64,000 bases of DNA from Streptomyces sp. DH41 (GTDB taxonomy: Bacteria; Actinomycetota; Actinomycetes; Streptomycetales; Streptomycetaceae), in NCBI RefSeq assembly GCF_029813785.1, contig NZ_JARVKY010000002.1, positions 124,001 to 188,000 on the forward strand. The letters are read 5' to 3'. This document shows positions 53,740 to 62,367 of this stretch, piece after piece. The notes under the pieces are model-generated. The model ran no database searches, was not told the origin of the DNA, and saw only the letters and a list, made by a program, of their open reading frames with translations. The first letter of the stretch is position 1, and each line of letters opens with the position of its first letter. A program made the translations under genes and the position numbers.

Positions 53740-54636
53740 GTGAGCAGTAACGCCGCCTTCACCCCGCCCTCCGACGCCCGCGCCTACCGGCTGCGTACCG
53801 CGCGGGGTGAGTTCGCCGTCGTCGATTCGCCCGTGGCCGGTGGAGCCGAGGCGAAGGGGACGGTGCTGATGCTGCCCGGGTTCACGGGAAGCAAGGAGGA
53901 CTTCACGCTGCTGCACGAGCCGCTCGGGGCGCGTGGGTACCGTACGGTCGCCGTGGACGGGCGGGGTCAGTACGAGTCCGACGGGCCCGAGCACGACGAA
54001 GCCGGTTACGCGCAGACCGAGCTGGCCCGGGACGTGCTCGCGCAGGTCGCCGCCCTCGGGACCCGCGTGCATCTCGTCGGGCACTCCCTCGGCGGTCAGA
54101 TCGCCCGTGCCGCCGTCCTGCTCGACCACGCCCCCTTCGTCTCCCTCACGCTGATGTCCTCGGGTCCGGCGCGGATCTCCGTCTCCCAGCAGCAGCGTGT
54201 GAAGCTCCTTCGGGACGCACTCGACACCATGACGATGGCCGAGGTCTGGGGAGTGATCCAGGCCATGGGACCGCCCGAGGAAGTCGGCGCCCCCGCATCC
54301 GGCCGCGGCCCTGACGACCCGGAACGGCTGCGCAGCCGCTGGCTGGGCACCCGGCCCGCGCAACTCCTCGCCACGGGGCGCCAGTTGTGCACCGAGCCGG
54401 ACCGCGTCGCCGAGCTCGCCGCCGTGCCGCTGCCGTTCCACGTGCTGTCGGGCGCCTACGACGACACGTGGCCCGTACCCCTCCTGGACGAGATGGCCGT
54501 ACGGCTGGACGCCCGCCGGACCGTGATCGACGGGGCAGAGCACTCCCCCAACACCGACCAGCCGCTGCCGACCGCGCGCGCCCTCGCCGACTTCTGGGAC
54601 GACGCCCCCGCACGACGGCGGCCGCGCACGCCCTGA
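53740..54636 (+). CDS. Alpha/beta hydrolase
   Basis: The 298-aa product has VLMLPGFTGSKEDF, VDGRGQYES, the nucleophile VGHSLGGQIA, GAYDDTWPV (Asp) and GAEHSPNTDQP (His). It is cytoplasmic with unknown substrate. A TAGCCT hexamer at 53728-53733 lies only 6 nt before the GTG and no ribosome site is visible, so the mRNA may be leaderless. It converges on the NYN gene. Confidence 0.88.
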   Translation: MSSNAAFTPPSDARAYRLRTARGEFAVVDSPVAGGAEAKGTVLMLPGFTGSKEDFTLLHEPLGARGYRTVAVDGRGQYESDGPEHDEAGYAQTELARDVLAQVAALGTRVHLVGHSLGGQIARAAVLLDHAPFVSLTLMSSGPARISVSQQQRVKLLRDALDTMTMAEVWGVIQAMGPPEEVGAPASGRGPDDPERLRSRWLGTRPAQLLATGRQLCTEPDRVAELAAVPLPFHVLSGAYDDTWPVPLLDEMAVRLDARRTVIDGAEHSPNTDQPLPTARALADFWDDAPARRRPRTP

Positions 54637-54680
54637 CCAACGGCCGCGCACGCCCCGAACAGCGGCCGCGCACGCCCCGG

Positions 54681-55577
54681 CTAGTACTGCGCCTGCAAGT
54701 GCTCCCAGAAGCCGTCCCGCAGCGCCCGGCGCAGGTCGGCCTGGCCACGCAGCGAGTACTGCAGCAACCCCTCGGCCTCCACCAGCAGGTCCTGGTCCAC
54801 CGAGCCGGGGAGGTAGGGATGGCCGGGGAGCAGTTCGACCAGCGCCTCACGGCCTCGCGCCGCCAGCCACTTCGCGGCGATCTGAGCGCCCACGAAACGG
54901 ACGTCCTCGCGAGGCGGCCTGGTCACGCCCATCGTGTCGAAGGCGTGAGCCGTGCGCCGGGAGACGTACGGCTTGAAGAAGTCCAGGTCGAAGGTGCGCT
55001 GGCTGTCGACCTCCCAGAGCAGCGGGTCGGCCTGGTTGCGGCCCTCGGGGGCTTCGATGCCCCACAGGTGGACGCGGGCCCCGTAGCCCTGGGCGGCCTC
55101 GACCGCCGACACCAGATCCTCGTCGCCGCCGAGCAGGGCCGCGTCGCTGATGGCACGGTGACGGGCGAGGGACTCCAGGTCGGAGCGGATCAGTGAGTCG
55201 ACGCCCTTCTGCTGGTTGTTGGCGTTGAGGTTGCCCAGGCGGACCTTCACGTCCGGCAGTTCGGCGATGGACTGCTGCTCGGCGGTGTGGATGCGGCGCC
55301 GGGCGCCGTCGTACCAGTAGACGCGCAGCAGGCGGCTGTCCGCGAAGATGGTGCGCGCCTTGTCGATGAGCGCCTCGATCAGCCCCTCCGCGTCCAGGTC
55401 GAAGGCCCGGCGGTCCTCGGTCCCGGCCACCAGACGTCCCGCCGCCGCGTAGAGGTACCCGGCGTCCACGAAGATCGCGTGGGTGGAGGGTGTCTTGGCC
55501 ACCTCGGCGAGCATGCGCTGCAGCAGCTCGTTGGTGCGATCGATACGGGCGTCCAGGGACGTGAGGTCGTCGTTCAT
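54681..55577 (-). CDS. NYN (PIN-like) domain ribonuclease
   Basis: The 298-aa product has the NYN acidic residues in AIFVDAGYLYAAAG, QKGVDSLIRSDLESLARH and LLGGDEDLVSAVEAAQGYG. A C-terminal region of about 120 residues contains LPGHPYLPGSVDQDLLVEAE. NYN proteins are metal-dependent RNases. ATG 55577 (MNDDLTS) was chosen; ATG 55586 is an alternative. The RNA target is unknown. Confidence 0.85.
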   Translation of the reverse strand: MNDDLTSLDARIDRTNELLQRMLAEVAKTPSTHAIFVDAGYLYAAAGRLVAGTEDRRAFDLDAEGLIEALIDKARTIFADSRLLRVYWYDGARRRIHTAEQQSIAELPDVKVRLGNLNANNQQKGVDSLIRSDLESLARHRAISDAALLGGDEDLVSAVEAAQGYGARVHLWGIEAPEGRNQADPLLWEVDSQRTFDLDFFKPYVSRRTAHAFDTMGVTRPPREDVRFVGAQIAAKWLAARGREALVELLPGHPYLPGSVDQDLLVEAEGLLQYSLRGQADLRRALRDGFWEHLQAQY

Positions 55578-55733
55578 CGGCTCCATTGTCCCGGCGGTCA
55601 CGCTGCGAACACAACCGGTCCCGGTCAGTCTTGCGGCGAGCACTCATCTCACACTCACCGCGCCACGCATCACCCCTGGGAGCAGGCGGCTTACCAGTCA
55701 GTAATTAGCAGTTCGAAAAATTTCCTTAGCGTA

Positions 55734-55760
55734 GGGAATGTTTGCAGCATGCAGCCCGTT
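55734..55760 (+). promoter_or_regulatory. Predicted sigma-R promoter before the 50-aa gene
   Basis: GGGAAT (55734-55739), an 18-nt spacer and GTT (55758-55760) match the sigma-R consensus. They lie in an AT-rich stretch about 87 nt before ATG 55847. Confidence 0.7.
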
Positions 55761-55846
55761 GACTCCTACGGAAGCCCGGGCACCGACGACCCAGGAGCCA
55801 CACCAGTAGTTCTCCTCAGGAGGATGACCAGAACAAGGGAGAGGCC

Positions 55847-55999
55847 ATGCGCTTTGAAGTCATGCGACTCGACGACGTCGACGGAACCCCCGTGGACACG
55901 ACCGTCGTGGACGCCGCCTCCGTGAACCGCATCGTTCAACAGGCCGCCGCCATCGGGCAGCGCCTGTGGATCCGCCCGGCCGACACCTCGGCCTTGTAG
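55847..55999 (+). CDS. Small protein (50 aa) behind sigma-R type promoter
   Basis: ATG 55847 follows GGGAGAGG and encodes MRFEVMRLDDVDGTPVDTTV, then VDAASVNRIVQQAAAIGQRL and WIRPADTSAL. It looks like a compact beta-beta-alpha-beta fold. No Cys is present and no family is named. A strong hairpin terminator follows, so it is a single-gene unit. Similar 50-aa proteins are known to me from other Streptomyces. Confidence 0.75.
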   Translation: MRFEVMRLDDVDGTPVDTTVVDAASVNRIVQQAAAIGQRLWIRPADTSAL

Positions 56000-56035
56000 C
56001 GCGGAAGCTCCGCAGATCACCTGCGCACACATCCA

Positions 56036-56067
56036 GGGCGCCCGCACGGAACACCGTGCGGGCGCCC
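56036..56067 (+). terminator. Terminator after the 50-aa gene
   Basis: A perfect 14-bp stem GGGCGCCCGCACGG / CCGTGCGGGCGCCC with an AACA loop lies 37 nt after the stop. Confidence 0.85.
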
Positions 56068-56098
56068 TGTGCGTGCCCGGCCCGGGGCCCGGGCCGCC

Positions 56099-56168
56099 TC
56101 AGGTCGGCGGGGTCAGGTCGGCGGGGCCAGGCCAGCGGGGCCAGGCCAGCGGGGCCAGGCCGGCGGGG
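56099..56168. repeat. Five tandem 14-bp repeats
   Basis: The units (T/C)CAGG(T/C)C(G/A)GCGGGG repeat five times without gaps between the 50-aa gene and marC. Confidence 0.9.
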
Positions 56169-56187
56169 CCCCGGAGCCGGCCGACGC

Positions 56188-56793
56188 TCACGCGCCCTGG
56201 ATCACCTGCGTGACGCCGTTGATGATCTGCTGCACGGCGATCGCGGAGAGCATCATGCCGGCGAGGCGGGTCACCAGGACCACGCCGCCGTCCTTGATGA
56301 CGCGGATGATCAGCAGCGAGTACCGCATCACCAGCCACAGCACCACGTGGATCGCGAGGATCGCCGCCCACACCGACAGCTGCGTGGTCGCGCTGTCGGC
56401 CTTCTGCACGGCCAGGATGACCGACACGATCGCCCCGGGCCCGGCGAGCAGCGGCATGCCCAGCGGTACGAGCGCGACGTTGACGTCCTTGGTCTGCTTC
56501 GGCTCGTCGGTCTTGCCGGTGAGCAGGTCGAGCGCGATCAGCAGGAGCAGCAGCCCGCCCGCGATCATCAGCGCGGGCACGGACACATGCAGGTAGTCCA
56601 GGATCTGGTGCCCGAGCAGACCGAACACCGTGATCACGCCACCGGCGACGCAGACGGCCTGGAAGGCCATCCGCTTCTGCACCTTGGCGGGCCGGCCGGA
56701 GGTCAGCGCGAGGAAGATCGGGGTGATCCCCGGGGGATCCATGATGACAAAAAGGGTGAGGAAGAGAGAGCCGAAGACGGCGACGTCGAACAT
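56188..56793 (-). CDS. MarC family integral membrane protein
   Basis: The 201-aa product has six predicted helices and MarC/YchE signatures: LFVIMDPPGITPIFLAL, VPLGMPLLAGPGAI and VLVTRLAGMMLSAIAVQ. The family resembles transporters, but a substrate is not established. ATG 56793 directly precedes the first helix. The PHP gene lies 58 nt upstream on the same strand. Confidence 0.92.
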   Translation of the reverse strand: MFDVAVFGSLFLTLFVIMDPPGITPIFLALTSGRPAKVQKRMAFQAVCVAGGVITVFGLLGHQILDYLHVSVPALMIAGGLLLLLIALDLLTGKTDEPKQTKDVNVALVPLGMPLLAGPGAIVSVILAVQKADSATTQLSVWAAILAIHVVLWLVMRYSLLIIRVIKDGGVVLVTRLAGMMLSAIAVQQIINGVTQVIQGA

Positions 56794-56851
56794 GGGTGAG
56801 TTACTGGCCTTGCGGGAGAGGGGGAAGGTGGCGGGCGCGCGGGGACGGGGC

Positions 56852-57709
56852 TCAGATCCCGCCGGCCCCCGGCACGGGGAACGCCCCGAACGCCCGCCGC
56901 GTGATCTCCCCGTACACCTCGGGGTCCGTCGTGTACTCGCCGAGTACGCAGGTCTTCCGGCTGCCGTGGTAGTCGCTGGAGCCGGTCACCAGGAGCCCCA
57001 GCTCCCCCGCCGTCCCGCGCAGTCGTGCCCGCGCCTCCGCGTCGTGGTCCATGTGGTCGACCTCGATGCCGTCGAGCCCGGCTTCGGCCAGCTCGGCGAT
57101 CGCGGTCTCGGGCACCGTACGGCCCCGCTTGACGGCGGCCGGGTGCGCGAACACGGCGACTCCGCCCGCGCCCTTGATCAGCCGGAGCGCCTCGAAGGGG
57201 TCGGTCTCGTGCTTCTCCACGAAGGCCCGGCCGCCGTCGGCCAGCCAGTCCTGGGTGAAGGCGTCGCCCACGGTGGGCACGACGCCGAGTTCCACGAGTG
57301 CGGAGGCCACGTGCGGCCGCCCGACCGAGCCGTCACCGGCGATCCGCTCGACCTGCTCCCAGGTGACGGGGACGCCGAGCGCGTTGAGCTTGGCGACCAT
57401 GGCCTGGGCCCGCGGCACCCGGTCGTCCCGGACCAGCTCGCGCTCGGCGAGCAGAGCGGGCTCCTCGGGGTCGAAGAGGTAGGCCAGCATGTGCATGCTG
57501 ACACCGTCGAGGCGACAGGAGAGTTCGGCGCCGGTGACGAGGGTGAGCCCCTCGGGGAGCGCGGCGATGGCCTCGGCGTGTCCGCGGGTGGTGTCGTGGT
57601 CGGTCAGCGCGACGACGTCCAGCCCGGCCGTGGCGGCCTTGCGCACCAGCTGGGCCGGGGTGTCCGTGCCGTCGGACGCGGTGGAGTGGGTGTGCAGATC
57701 GATACGCAC
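56852..57709 (-). CDS. PHP domain phosphoesterase (TrpH/RNase AM type)
   Basis: The 285-aa product has the four PHP metal motifs: IDLHTHSTASDGT, ALTDHDT, GAELS, then FAHPAAVKRG and VTGSSDYHGS. Relatives are 3',5'-nucleoside bisphosphate phosphatases or 5'-3' exoribonucleases. It probably shares a transcript with marC. Confidence 0.9.
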   Translation of the reverse strand: MRIDLHTHSTASDGTDTPAQLVRKAATAGLDVVALTDHDTTRGHAEAIAALPEGLTLVTGAELSCRLDGVSMHMLAYLFDPEEPALLAERELVRDDRVPRAQAMVAKLNALGVPVTWEQVERIAGDGSVGRPHVASALVELGVVPTVGDAFTQDWLADGGRAFVEKHETDPFEALRLIKGAGGVAVFAHPAAVKRGRTVPETAIAELAEAGLDGIEVDHMDHDAEARARLRGTAGELGLLVTGSSDYHGSRKTCVLGEYTTDPEVYGEITRRAFGAFPVPGAGGI

Positions 57710-57939
57710 GACGCTGACTCCAAGCGGTGACGGGACGAAGGGGGACGCTCAAGGATAACCGGAACTCCCCCCACCACTGTCACACCCGCAGCGACCCTGC
57801 GCCCCCTACGCCCCGCTGCACACCCCCTAGCCCCACCACACCCCAGACCCCCGACCCCACTCCCCGTCCGCACTCCCCGTCCGCACTCCTCGTCCACGCC
57901 CTTCGCCGCACCCCCTGCTCACACCAGGCCCCGCAGCCC

Positions 57940-58581
57940 TCACGGCTGGATCAACCGCGGCGACAGCGCACCGCACGGCACCAAATCCACCTCGGCGCCC
58001 GCGTCCCGCAGGTCGGTCAGTACCAGTTCCTCGTACATCAGCAGGCCCGAACGCTCGGGCCACACGACGGCCCACAGCCACATACCGAGGGCCTCCCCGG
58101 CGAAGACGGCGCGGTCGGCGGGTGCTCCAGAGACATGCCAGAGGGGGGTCGGGCGGCCGGCGGCCAGGACCTTCGCCTGGGGCGGCTTCTCGACGTTCAT
58201 GTACGGCCCGGGGTCCGGGGCGTCGATGCCCGCGTACCGCGCCCCGAGGCCGACGCCCAGCTCCTCGGCGACCAGGATCAGCTCACCGATGCCGCCGAGC
58301 GGGCCGGGTCCGGAGCAGGCCACGGCGGTCGCCCGGCCGCCGCTGCGGTCGTCGCCCGCGCAGCCCACGCCGGTGAACAGCCAGCCGACCGGCAGCGGCC
58401 ACGGCATCCACACCGGTACCTGCGTCCGGTGCACCACGACGCCGAGCGCCTCGACGCTGGGCGGGAGCACCGGCTGCAGCGGGTGCACCGTGCCGTGCAG
58501 GTCGCACTGCCAGGAATCGGCGAAGAGACCGGGAGCCCTGACCCGGCCACCACATTTCGGGCAACTGGGTTCGCCCCTCAT
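57940..58581 (-). CDS. DUF6758-like protein with zinc-ribbon start
   Basis: The 213-aa product opens with a zinc-ribbon-like CPKCGGRVRAPGLFADSWQC and contains LPVGWLFTGVGCAGDD and CSGPGPLGGIGELILVAEEL. ATG 58581 (MRGEPSCPKCG) was chosen because the CxxC follows at once. It is conserved in Streptomyces (from memory); the function is unknown. It is divergent from the MFS gene. Confidence 0.75.
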   Translation of the reverse strand: MRGEPSCPKCGGRVRAPGLFADSWQCDLHGTVHPLQPVLPPSVEALGVVVHRTQVPVWMPWPLPVGWLFTGVGCAGDDRSGGRATAVACSGPGPLGGIGELILVAEELGVGLGARYAGIDAPDPGPYMNVEKPPQAKVLAAGRPTPLWHVSGAPADRAVFAGEALGMWLWAVVWPERSGLLMYEELVLTDLRDAGAEVDLVPCGALSPRLIQP

Positions 58582-58670
58582 AGGGCCCCACGGTCCTACC
58601 CTCACTCCCCCACGTCAAGGACGATCACCCATCCGGGCGGGGTGACTGACCAGCGGAAACTAGATGTAAC

Positions 58671-58700
58671 TTGCATTAATTAGCCACGCTAACTTACTGT
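58671..58700 (+). promoter_or_regulatory. Promoter with operator-like palindrome before the MFS gene
   Basis: TTGCAT (58671-58676) and TACTGT (58695-58700) are separated by 18 nt. The spacer contains the palindrome TTAGC-CAC-GCTAA (58680-58692). This AT-rich block stands out and suggests local repression. Confidence 0.55.
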
Positions 58701-58747
58701 GTGCATACACCAACCATCCGATTCCCCTCTCCGGCATGGGAGCAAGC

Positions 58748-59970
58748 ATGGATTCCTTCGACGCGGGCACGGGCGGCATCCTGCGACAGCCCAAGGCCGT
58801 GTGGGCGACCGCCGGCGCGTCCGTCGTGGCCTTCATGGGCATCGGGCTCGTCGACCCGATCCTGCCGTCCATAGCCAAGGGCCTGGACGCGAGCGCCAGC
58901 CAGGTCTCCCTCCTGTTCACCTCGTACTTCCTCATCACCGCGCTCGCGATGCTGGTCACCGGCTTCGTCTCCAGCCGTGTCGGCGGACGCAAGACGCTGC
59001 TGCTCGGCCTCGCCCTCGTCGTGGTCTTCGCGGGCCTGGCGGGCACCTCCGACACGGTCGGCCAGCTCGTCGGCTACCGGGCCGGCTGGGGCCTCGGCAA
59101 CGCGCTGTTCGTCTCGACGGCCCTCGCGGTCATCGTCGGAGCGGCGGCCGGCGGCAGCGCCGCGGCGATCCTGCTGTACGAGTCCGCCCTCGGCCTCGGC
59201 ATGGCCTGCGGCCCGCTGCTGGGCGCCGTGCTCGGCGACGCCAGCTGGCGCTACCCGTTCTTCGGCACGGCCTTCCTGATGGCGATCGGCTTCCTGTGCA
59301 TCACGGTGTTCCTGAAGGAGCAGCCGAAGCCGGCCCGCAAGACGTCGCTGCTGGACCCGCTCAAGGCGCTGGGCCACGGCGGCCTCGCCTCGGCCGCCGT
59401 GTCGGCGTTCTTCTACAACTACACGTTCTTCACCGTGCTGGCCTCACGCCGTTCGTGCTGAACATGACGCCGTACAAGTCGGGTGCCGTGTTCTTCGCCT
59501 GGGGTGTGCTGCTCGCCGTCTTCTCGGTCCTCGTGGCGCCGCGCATGCAGAAGCGGTTCGGCTCGCTCAAGGTGCTCGGCGGCTCGCTGGTGCTGCTGGC
59601 GGCCGACGTGCTGGTCCTCGGTTACGGCAACCACACCGCCGCGATCGTCTGCACGATCCTGTCCGGCGCGTTCATCGGCGTGAACAACACCGTCTACACC
59701 GAGCTGGCCCTCGGGGTGTCGGACGCGCCGCGTCCGGTGGCGAGCGCGGGCTACAACTTCGTGCGCTGGTTCGCGGCGGCGGCCGCTCCCTTCTTCGCAC
59801 CGAAGATCGAGGAGTGGAGCGACATCCACATGCCCTTCGTCGTCGCGGCGGTCACCGCCGTGCTGGGCGCGGTCGTGGTCGCCGTACGGCGCCGCGCGCT
59901 CACGCACGTCGCGGAGGAACTGGAGCCGAAGCACGCCACCGAGGACGGGGTCACGGTCTTCGCCGACTGA
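58748..59970 (+). pseudogene. MFS transporter with a single-base frameshift
   Basis: The first part (58748-59461) encodes an MFS N-half (GIGLVDPILPSIAKGLDAS, FVSSRVGGRKTLLLGLAL), then stops after VLASRRSC. The C-half continues in another frame (TPFVLNMTPYKSGAVFFAWG to the stop at 59970). Restoring one T in GGCCTCACG near 59443 gives an uninterrupted VLAFTPFVLN and a 12-helix protein of about 407 aa. This is either a real inactivating mutation or a sequencing error. The family is drug-efflux-like. ATG 58748 follows GGGAG. Confidence 0.88.
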
Positions 59971-60053
59971 CGACGCGGCCGGCTGCCCACTCACGGCGAG
60001 GACCCGCTGAAGGCCCAACCGACCGGCCCTACCCCGGATTTCAGTGAGTCCCG

Positions 60054-60650
60054 TCACTCCAGCGGGACGGACCTGCGCGCCGGATCGCGCAGGTCCGTGC
60101 CGTGCGTCAGCCAGCGCTCCTGAAGGGCCTCCGCGCCGTGCACCCGCTTCCAGGCGGCCTCGTTCGCGGTCATCGGCAGCAGCGGCAGGAACCGTACGGG
60201 GTCCAGCGGGGCGTCCAGCTCGAGGTCCTCGACCAGGCCGCCCGGCTCGGCCACCAGGACCGACGTGAACGGCGCCCCGGGCCACAGCGCCTCGCCCACG
60301 TCCAGGGAAGCGCCGGGCGCCACGACCACACCCTCGACCTGCGGGGACGCGGCCAGCACGGCGAGTGGGCGGAGCACCTTGTCGGTGTCGGCGAGACCGG
60401 CCCGGACGGAGAGGACCAGCTCGGCACGAGGGCCCTGGACGGGGTCGGCGAGCACGGCCGTGGGGTCCGCCATGGGCTGCGCCGCCATGCCGAGGGTGGC
60501 GTAGCGGACGATGTCGCCCCCCTGGCCCCCGGCGGGGAAGCGCAGCACCTCGATACGGTCGGTGCCGAGGAAGGTGACCGCCGCGCGCGCGTCCGGCTCG
60601 CCCAGCGCGCTGCGCAACCGGGCCTCGACCAGAGGAAGAACATCAGCCAT
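60054..60650 (-). CDS. Suppressor-of-fused (SUFU) domain protein
   Basis: The 198-aa product has FLGTDRIEVLRFPAGG, ELVLSVRAGL and RFLPLLPMTANEAAWKRVHG, the bacterial SUFU-like pattern. Such proteins occur in polymorphic-toxin immunity loci and as stand-alone genes; no toxin is beside it. ATG 60650 (MADVLPLVEARL) was chosen over 60683. Confidence 0.8.
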   Translation of the reverse strand: MADVLPLVEARLRSALGEPDARAAVTFLGTDRIEVLRFPAGGQGGDIVRYATLGMAAQPMADPTAVLADPVQGPRAELVLSVRAGLADTDKVLRPLAVLAASPQVEGVVVAPGASLDVGEALWPGAPFTSVLVAEPGGLVEDLELDAPLDPVRFLPLLPMTANEAAWKRVHGAEALQERWLTHGTDLRDPARRSVPLE

Positions 60651-61218
60651 GCGGCGAGCATAGAACTCGTCGGGACGTGGCAAAGCGGCGCCTTGACACG
60701 TGGGCGACTGGTACTCTGGGCCAGCGGTTTCGGGGCAGCATGCAGAAGCATCGCGATCAAGACCCCGACGCCTTGAAGACTCCCCTACGGGGAAGCCCTC
60801 TAAACAGAGGGAATGGATCGTCCCTCACGAGGGACCGGCCGGAGGAGGTGGGGCTGGCATGGACCGAAGTCGACCGTGCAGTACCACCCGCTCTTCCGGC
60901 CGCTGATGCGGCTGCTTCGGCTTCTCGCCCCTGCCGCCTCCCATCACCCGCGCACCTTCACGCGGAAGAGCACTTCGTCTCGTTCTGCCTGATCCGGTCC
61001 ATCGGTTCGTCGATTCCGTCGTTTCCGTCGATTTATCGATTCATCGATCCGTATCAGCGGCTGAACCACCAGCTGAATCAGCAGCGAAGCCGGCCACCGC
61101 GACGGTGCGGTGCTCCCCGCTTTGTGGACGTGCGGACACACGTACTCAGGACGTCCTCATTCCGGGTTGTGCCACCCGTCACCGGCGCCGTTCGCCGCCC
61201 GTCGCGAAGGAGCCTGCC
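60651..61218 (+). promoter_or_regulatory. Long structured leader/intergenic region before corA
   Basis: This 568-bp stretch contains TTGACA at 60692-60697 and three consecutive hairpins: TCCCC-TAC-GGGGA (60781-60793), CCCTCT-AAAC-AGAGGG (60796-60811) and GTCCCT-CACG-AGGGAC (60820-60835). A GGAGGAGG site follows, before a 15-codon ORF (ATG 60859). A lower-GC segment with TCGATT/CCGTCG repeats lies at about 60990-61055. A cis-acting leader for corA is likely, but no known riboswitch class was recognised. Confidence 0.5.
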
Positions 61219-62334
61219 ATGTCGATGATCCGTGACCTGCGCGCCGCGGTCCGCCCGTCCCGCGTCTCTCTGCGCAAGGACAGCGGCGCCTACGACACCA
61301 CCCGCGACCCGGCGACCGCCTCCGCCGTCGTCGACTGCGCCGTCTACCGGGACGGCACGCGCGTGGAGACGGAGACGCCACTGAGCCCGCACCGGGCGAT
61401 GCGCCAGGTGCGCCGCGACGGCGGATTCGTGTGGATCGGTCTGCACGAGCCCACCGAGGACGAATTCGCCGGTATCGCCCGGGAGTTCGGGCTGCACCCG
61501 CTGGCCGTGGAGGACGCCGTCCAGGCCCACCAGCGGCCCAAGCTGGAGCGCTACGACGACTCCCTGTTCACGGTCTTCAAGACCATCCACTACGTCGACC
61601 ACGACGAACTCACCGCCAGCAGCGAGGTCGTCGAGACCGGCGAGGTCATGTGCTTCACCGGGCGGGACTTCTTCATCACCGTCCGGCACGGCGGACAGGG
61701 CTCGCTGCGCGCGCTGCGGCACCGGCTGCAGGCGGACCCCGAGTTGCTGGTCAAGGGCCCCTCGGCGGTGCTGCACGCCATCGCCGACCACGTCGTCGAC
61801 GGCTACATCGCGGTCGCCGACGCGGTGCAGGACGACATCGACGAGGTCGAGACGGAGGTGTTCTCGCCGGGCCGCAAGGGGACGCCGCGCGGCACGGACG
61901 CCGGCCGGATCTACCAACTCAAGCGCGAGGTGCTGGAGTTCAAGCGGGCGGTGTCGCCGCTGCTGCGCCCCATGCAGCTGCTCAGCGAGCGGCCGATGCG
62001 GCTGATCGACCCGGAGATCCAGAAGTACTTCCGGGACGTCGCCGACCACGTGGCGCGGGTGCAGGAGCAGGTCGTCGGCTTCGACGAGCTGCTGAACTCC
62101 ATCCTCCAGGCCAACCTCGCGCAGGCCTCCGTCGCGCAGAACGAGGACATGCGCAAGATCACCTCATGGGCGGCGATCATCGCCGTACCGACGATGGTGT
62201 GCGGGGTGTACGGCATGAACTTCGACTACATGCCCGAGACGCACTGGAAGTTCGGCTACCCGCTGGTCCTGTCGATCACGGTCGGCCTCTGTCTGGGCAT
62301 CCACCGCACGCTCAAGCGCAACGGCTGGCTCTGA
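61219..62334 (+). CDS. corA: CorA-type magnesium/cobalt transporter
   Basis: The 371-aa product has a large cytosolic N-domain (FVWIGLHEPTEDEFAGIARE, HPLAVEDAVQAHQRPKLERYDD). Two C-terminal helices are joined by the GMN motif in VYGMNFDYMPET (about residue 331). It is a pentameric Mg2+ channel of the cytoplasmic membrane. ATG 61219 follows AAGGAG. A long structured leader precedes it, and an MgtE-like gene starts 1.6 kb downstream. Confidence 0.95.
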   Translation: MSMIRDLRAAVRPSRVSLRKDSGAYDTTRDPATASAVVDCAVYRDGTRVETETPLSPHRAMRQVRRDGGFVWIGLHEPTEDEFAGIAREFGLHPLAVEDAVQAHQRPKLERYDDSLFTVFKTIHYVDHDELTASSEVVETGEVMCFTGRDFFITVRHGGQGSLRALRHRLQADPELLVKGPSAVLHAIADHVVDGYIAVADAVQDDIDEVETEVFSPGRKGTPRGTDAGRIYQLKREVLEFKRAVSPLLRPMQLLSERPMRLIDPEIQKYFRDVADHVARVQEQVVGFDELLNSILQANLAQASVAQNEDMRKITSWAAIIAVPTMVCGVYGMNFDYMPETHWKFGYPLVLSITVGLCLGIHRTLKRNGWL

Positions 62335-62367
62335 CCGGCATCCGGCCGGCATCGCTAGGCTGGCCGC

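Noticed and set aside
50458..54651. 1397-codon minus-strand ORF
   Set aside because: It mirrors rhlE and the following hydrolase; the Gly/Leu/Arg repeats are the antisense of the helicase tail.
57858..57900. ACTCCCCGTCCGC short repeats as a regulatory array
   Set aside because: Only about three units in a C-rich upstream tract; consistent with simple-sequence bias.
60054..60650. Immunity gene of a polymorphic toxin system (SUFU fold)
   Set aside because: No toxin, Rhs or WXG gene is adjacent.
60781..60835. mini-ykkC (guanidine-II) riboswitch because ACGR appears in two hairpin loops
   Set aside because: When the stems are paired optimally the ACGR bases fall partly in the stems, and the downstream gene is corA, not a guanidine transporter.
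60677..61228. 183-codon ORF overlapping the corA start
   Set aside because: No family resemblance; low-complexity and hairpin sequence inside it and overlap with corA argue for non-coding leader.
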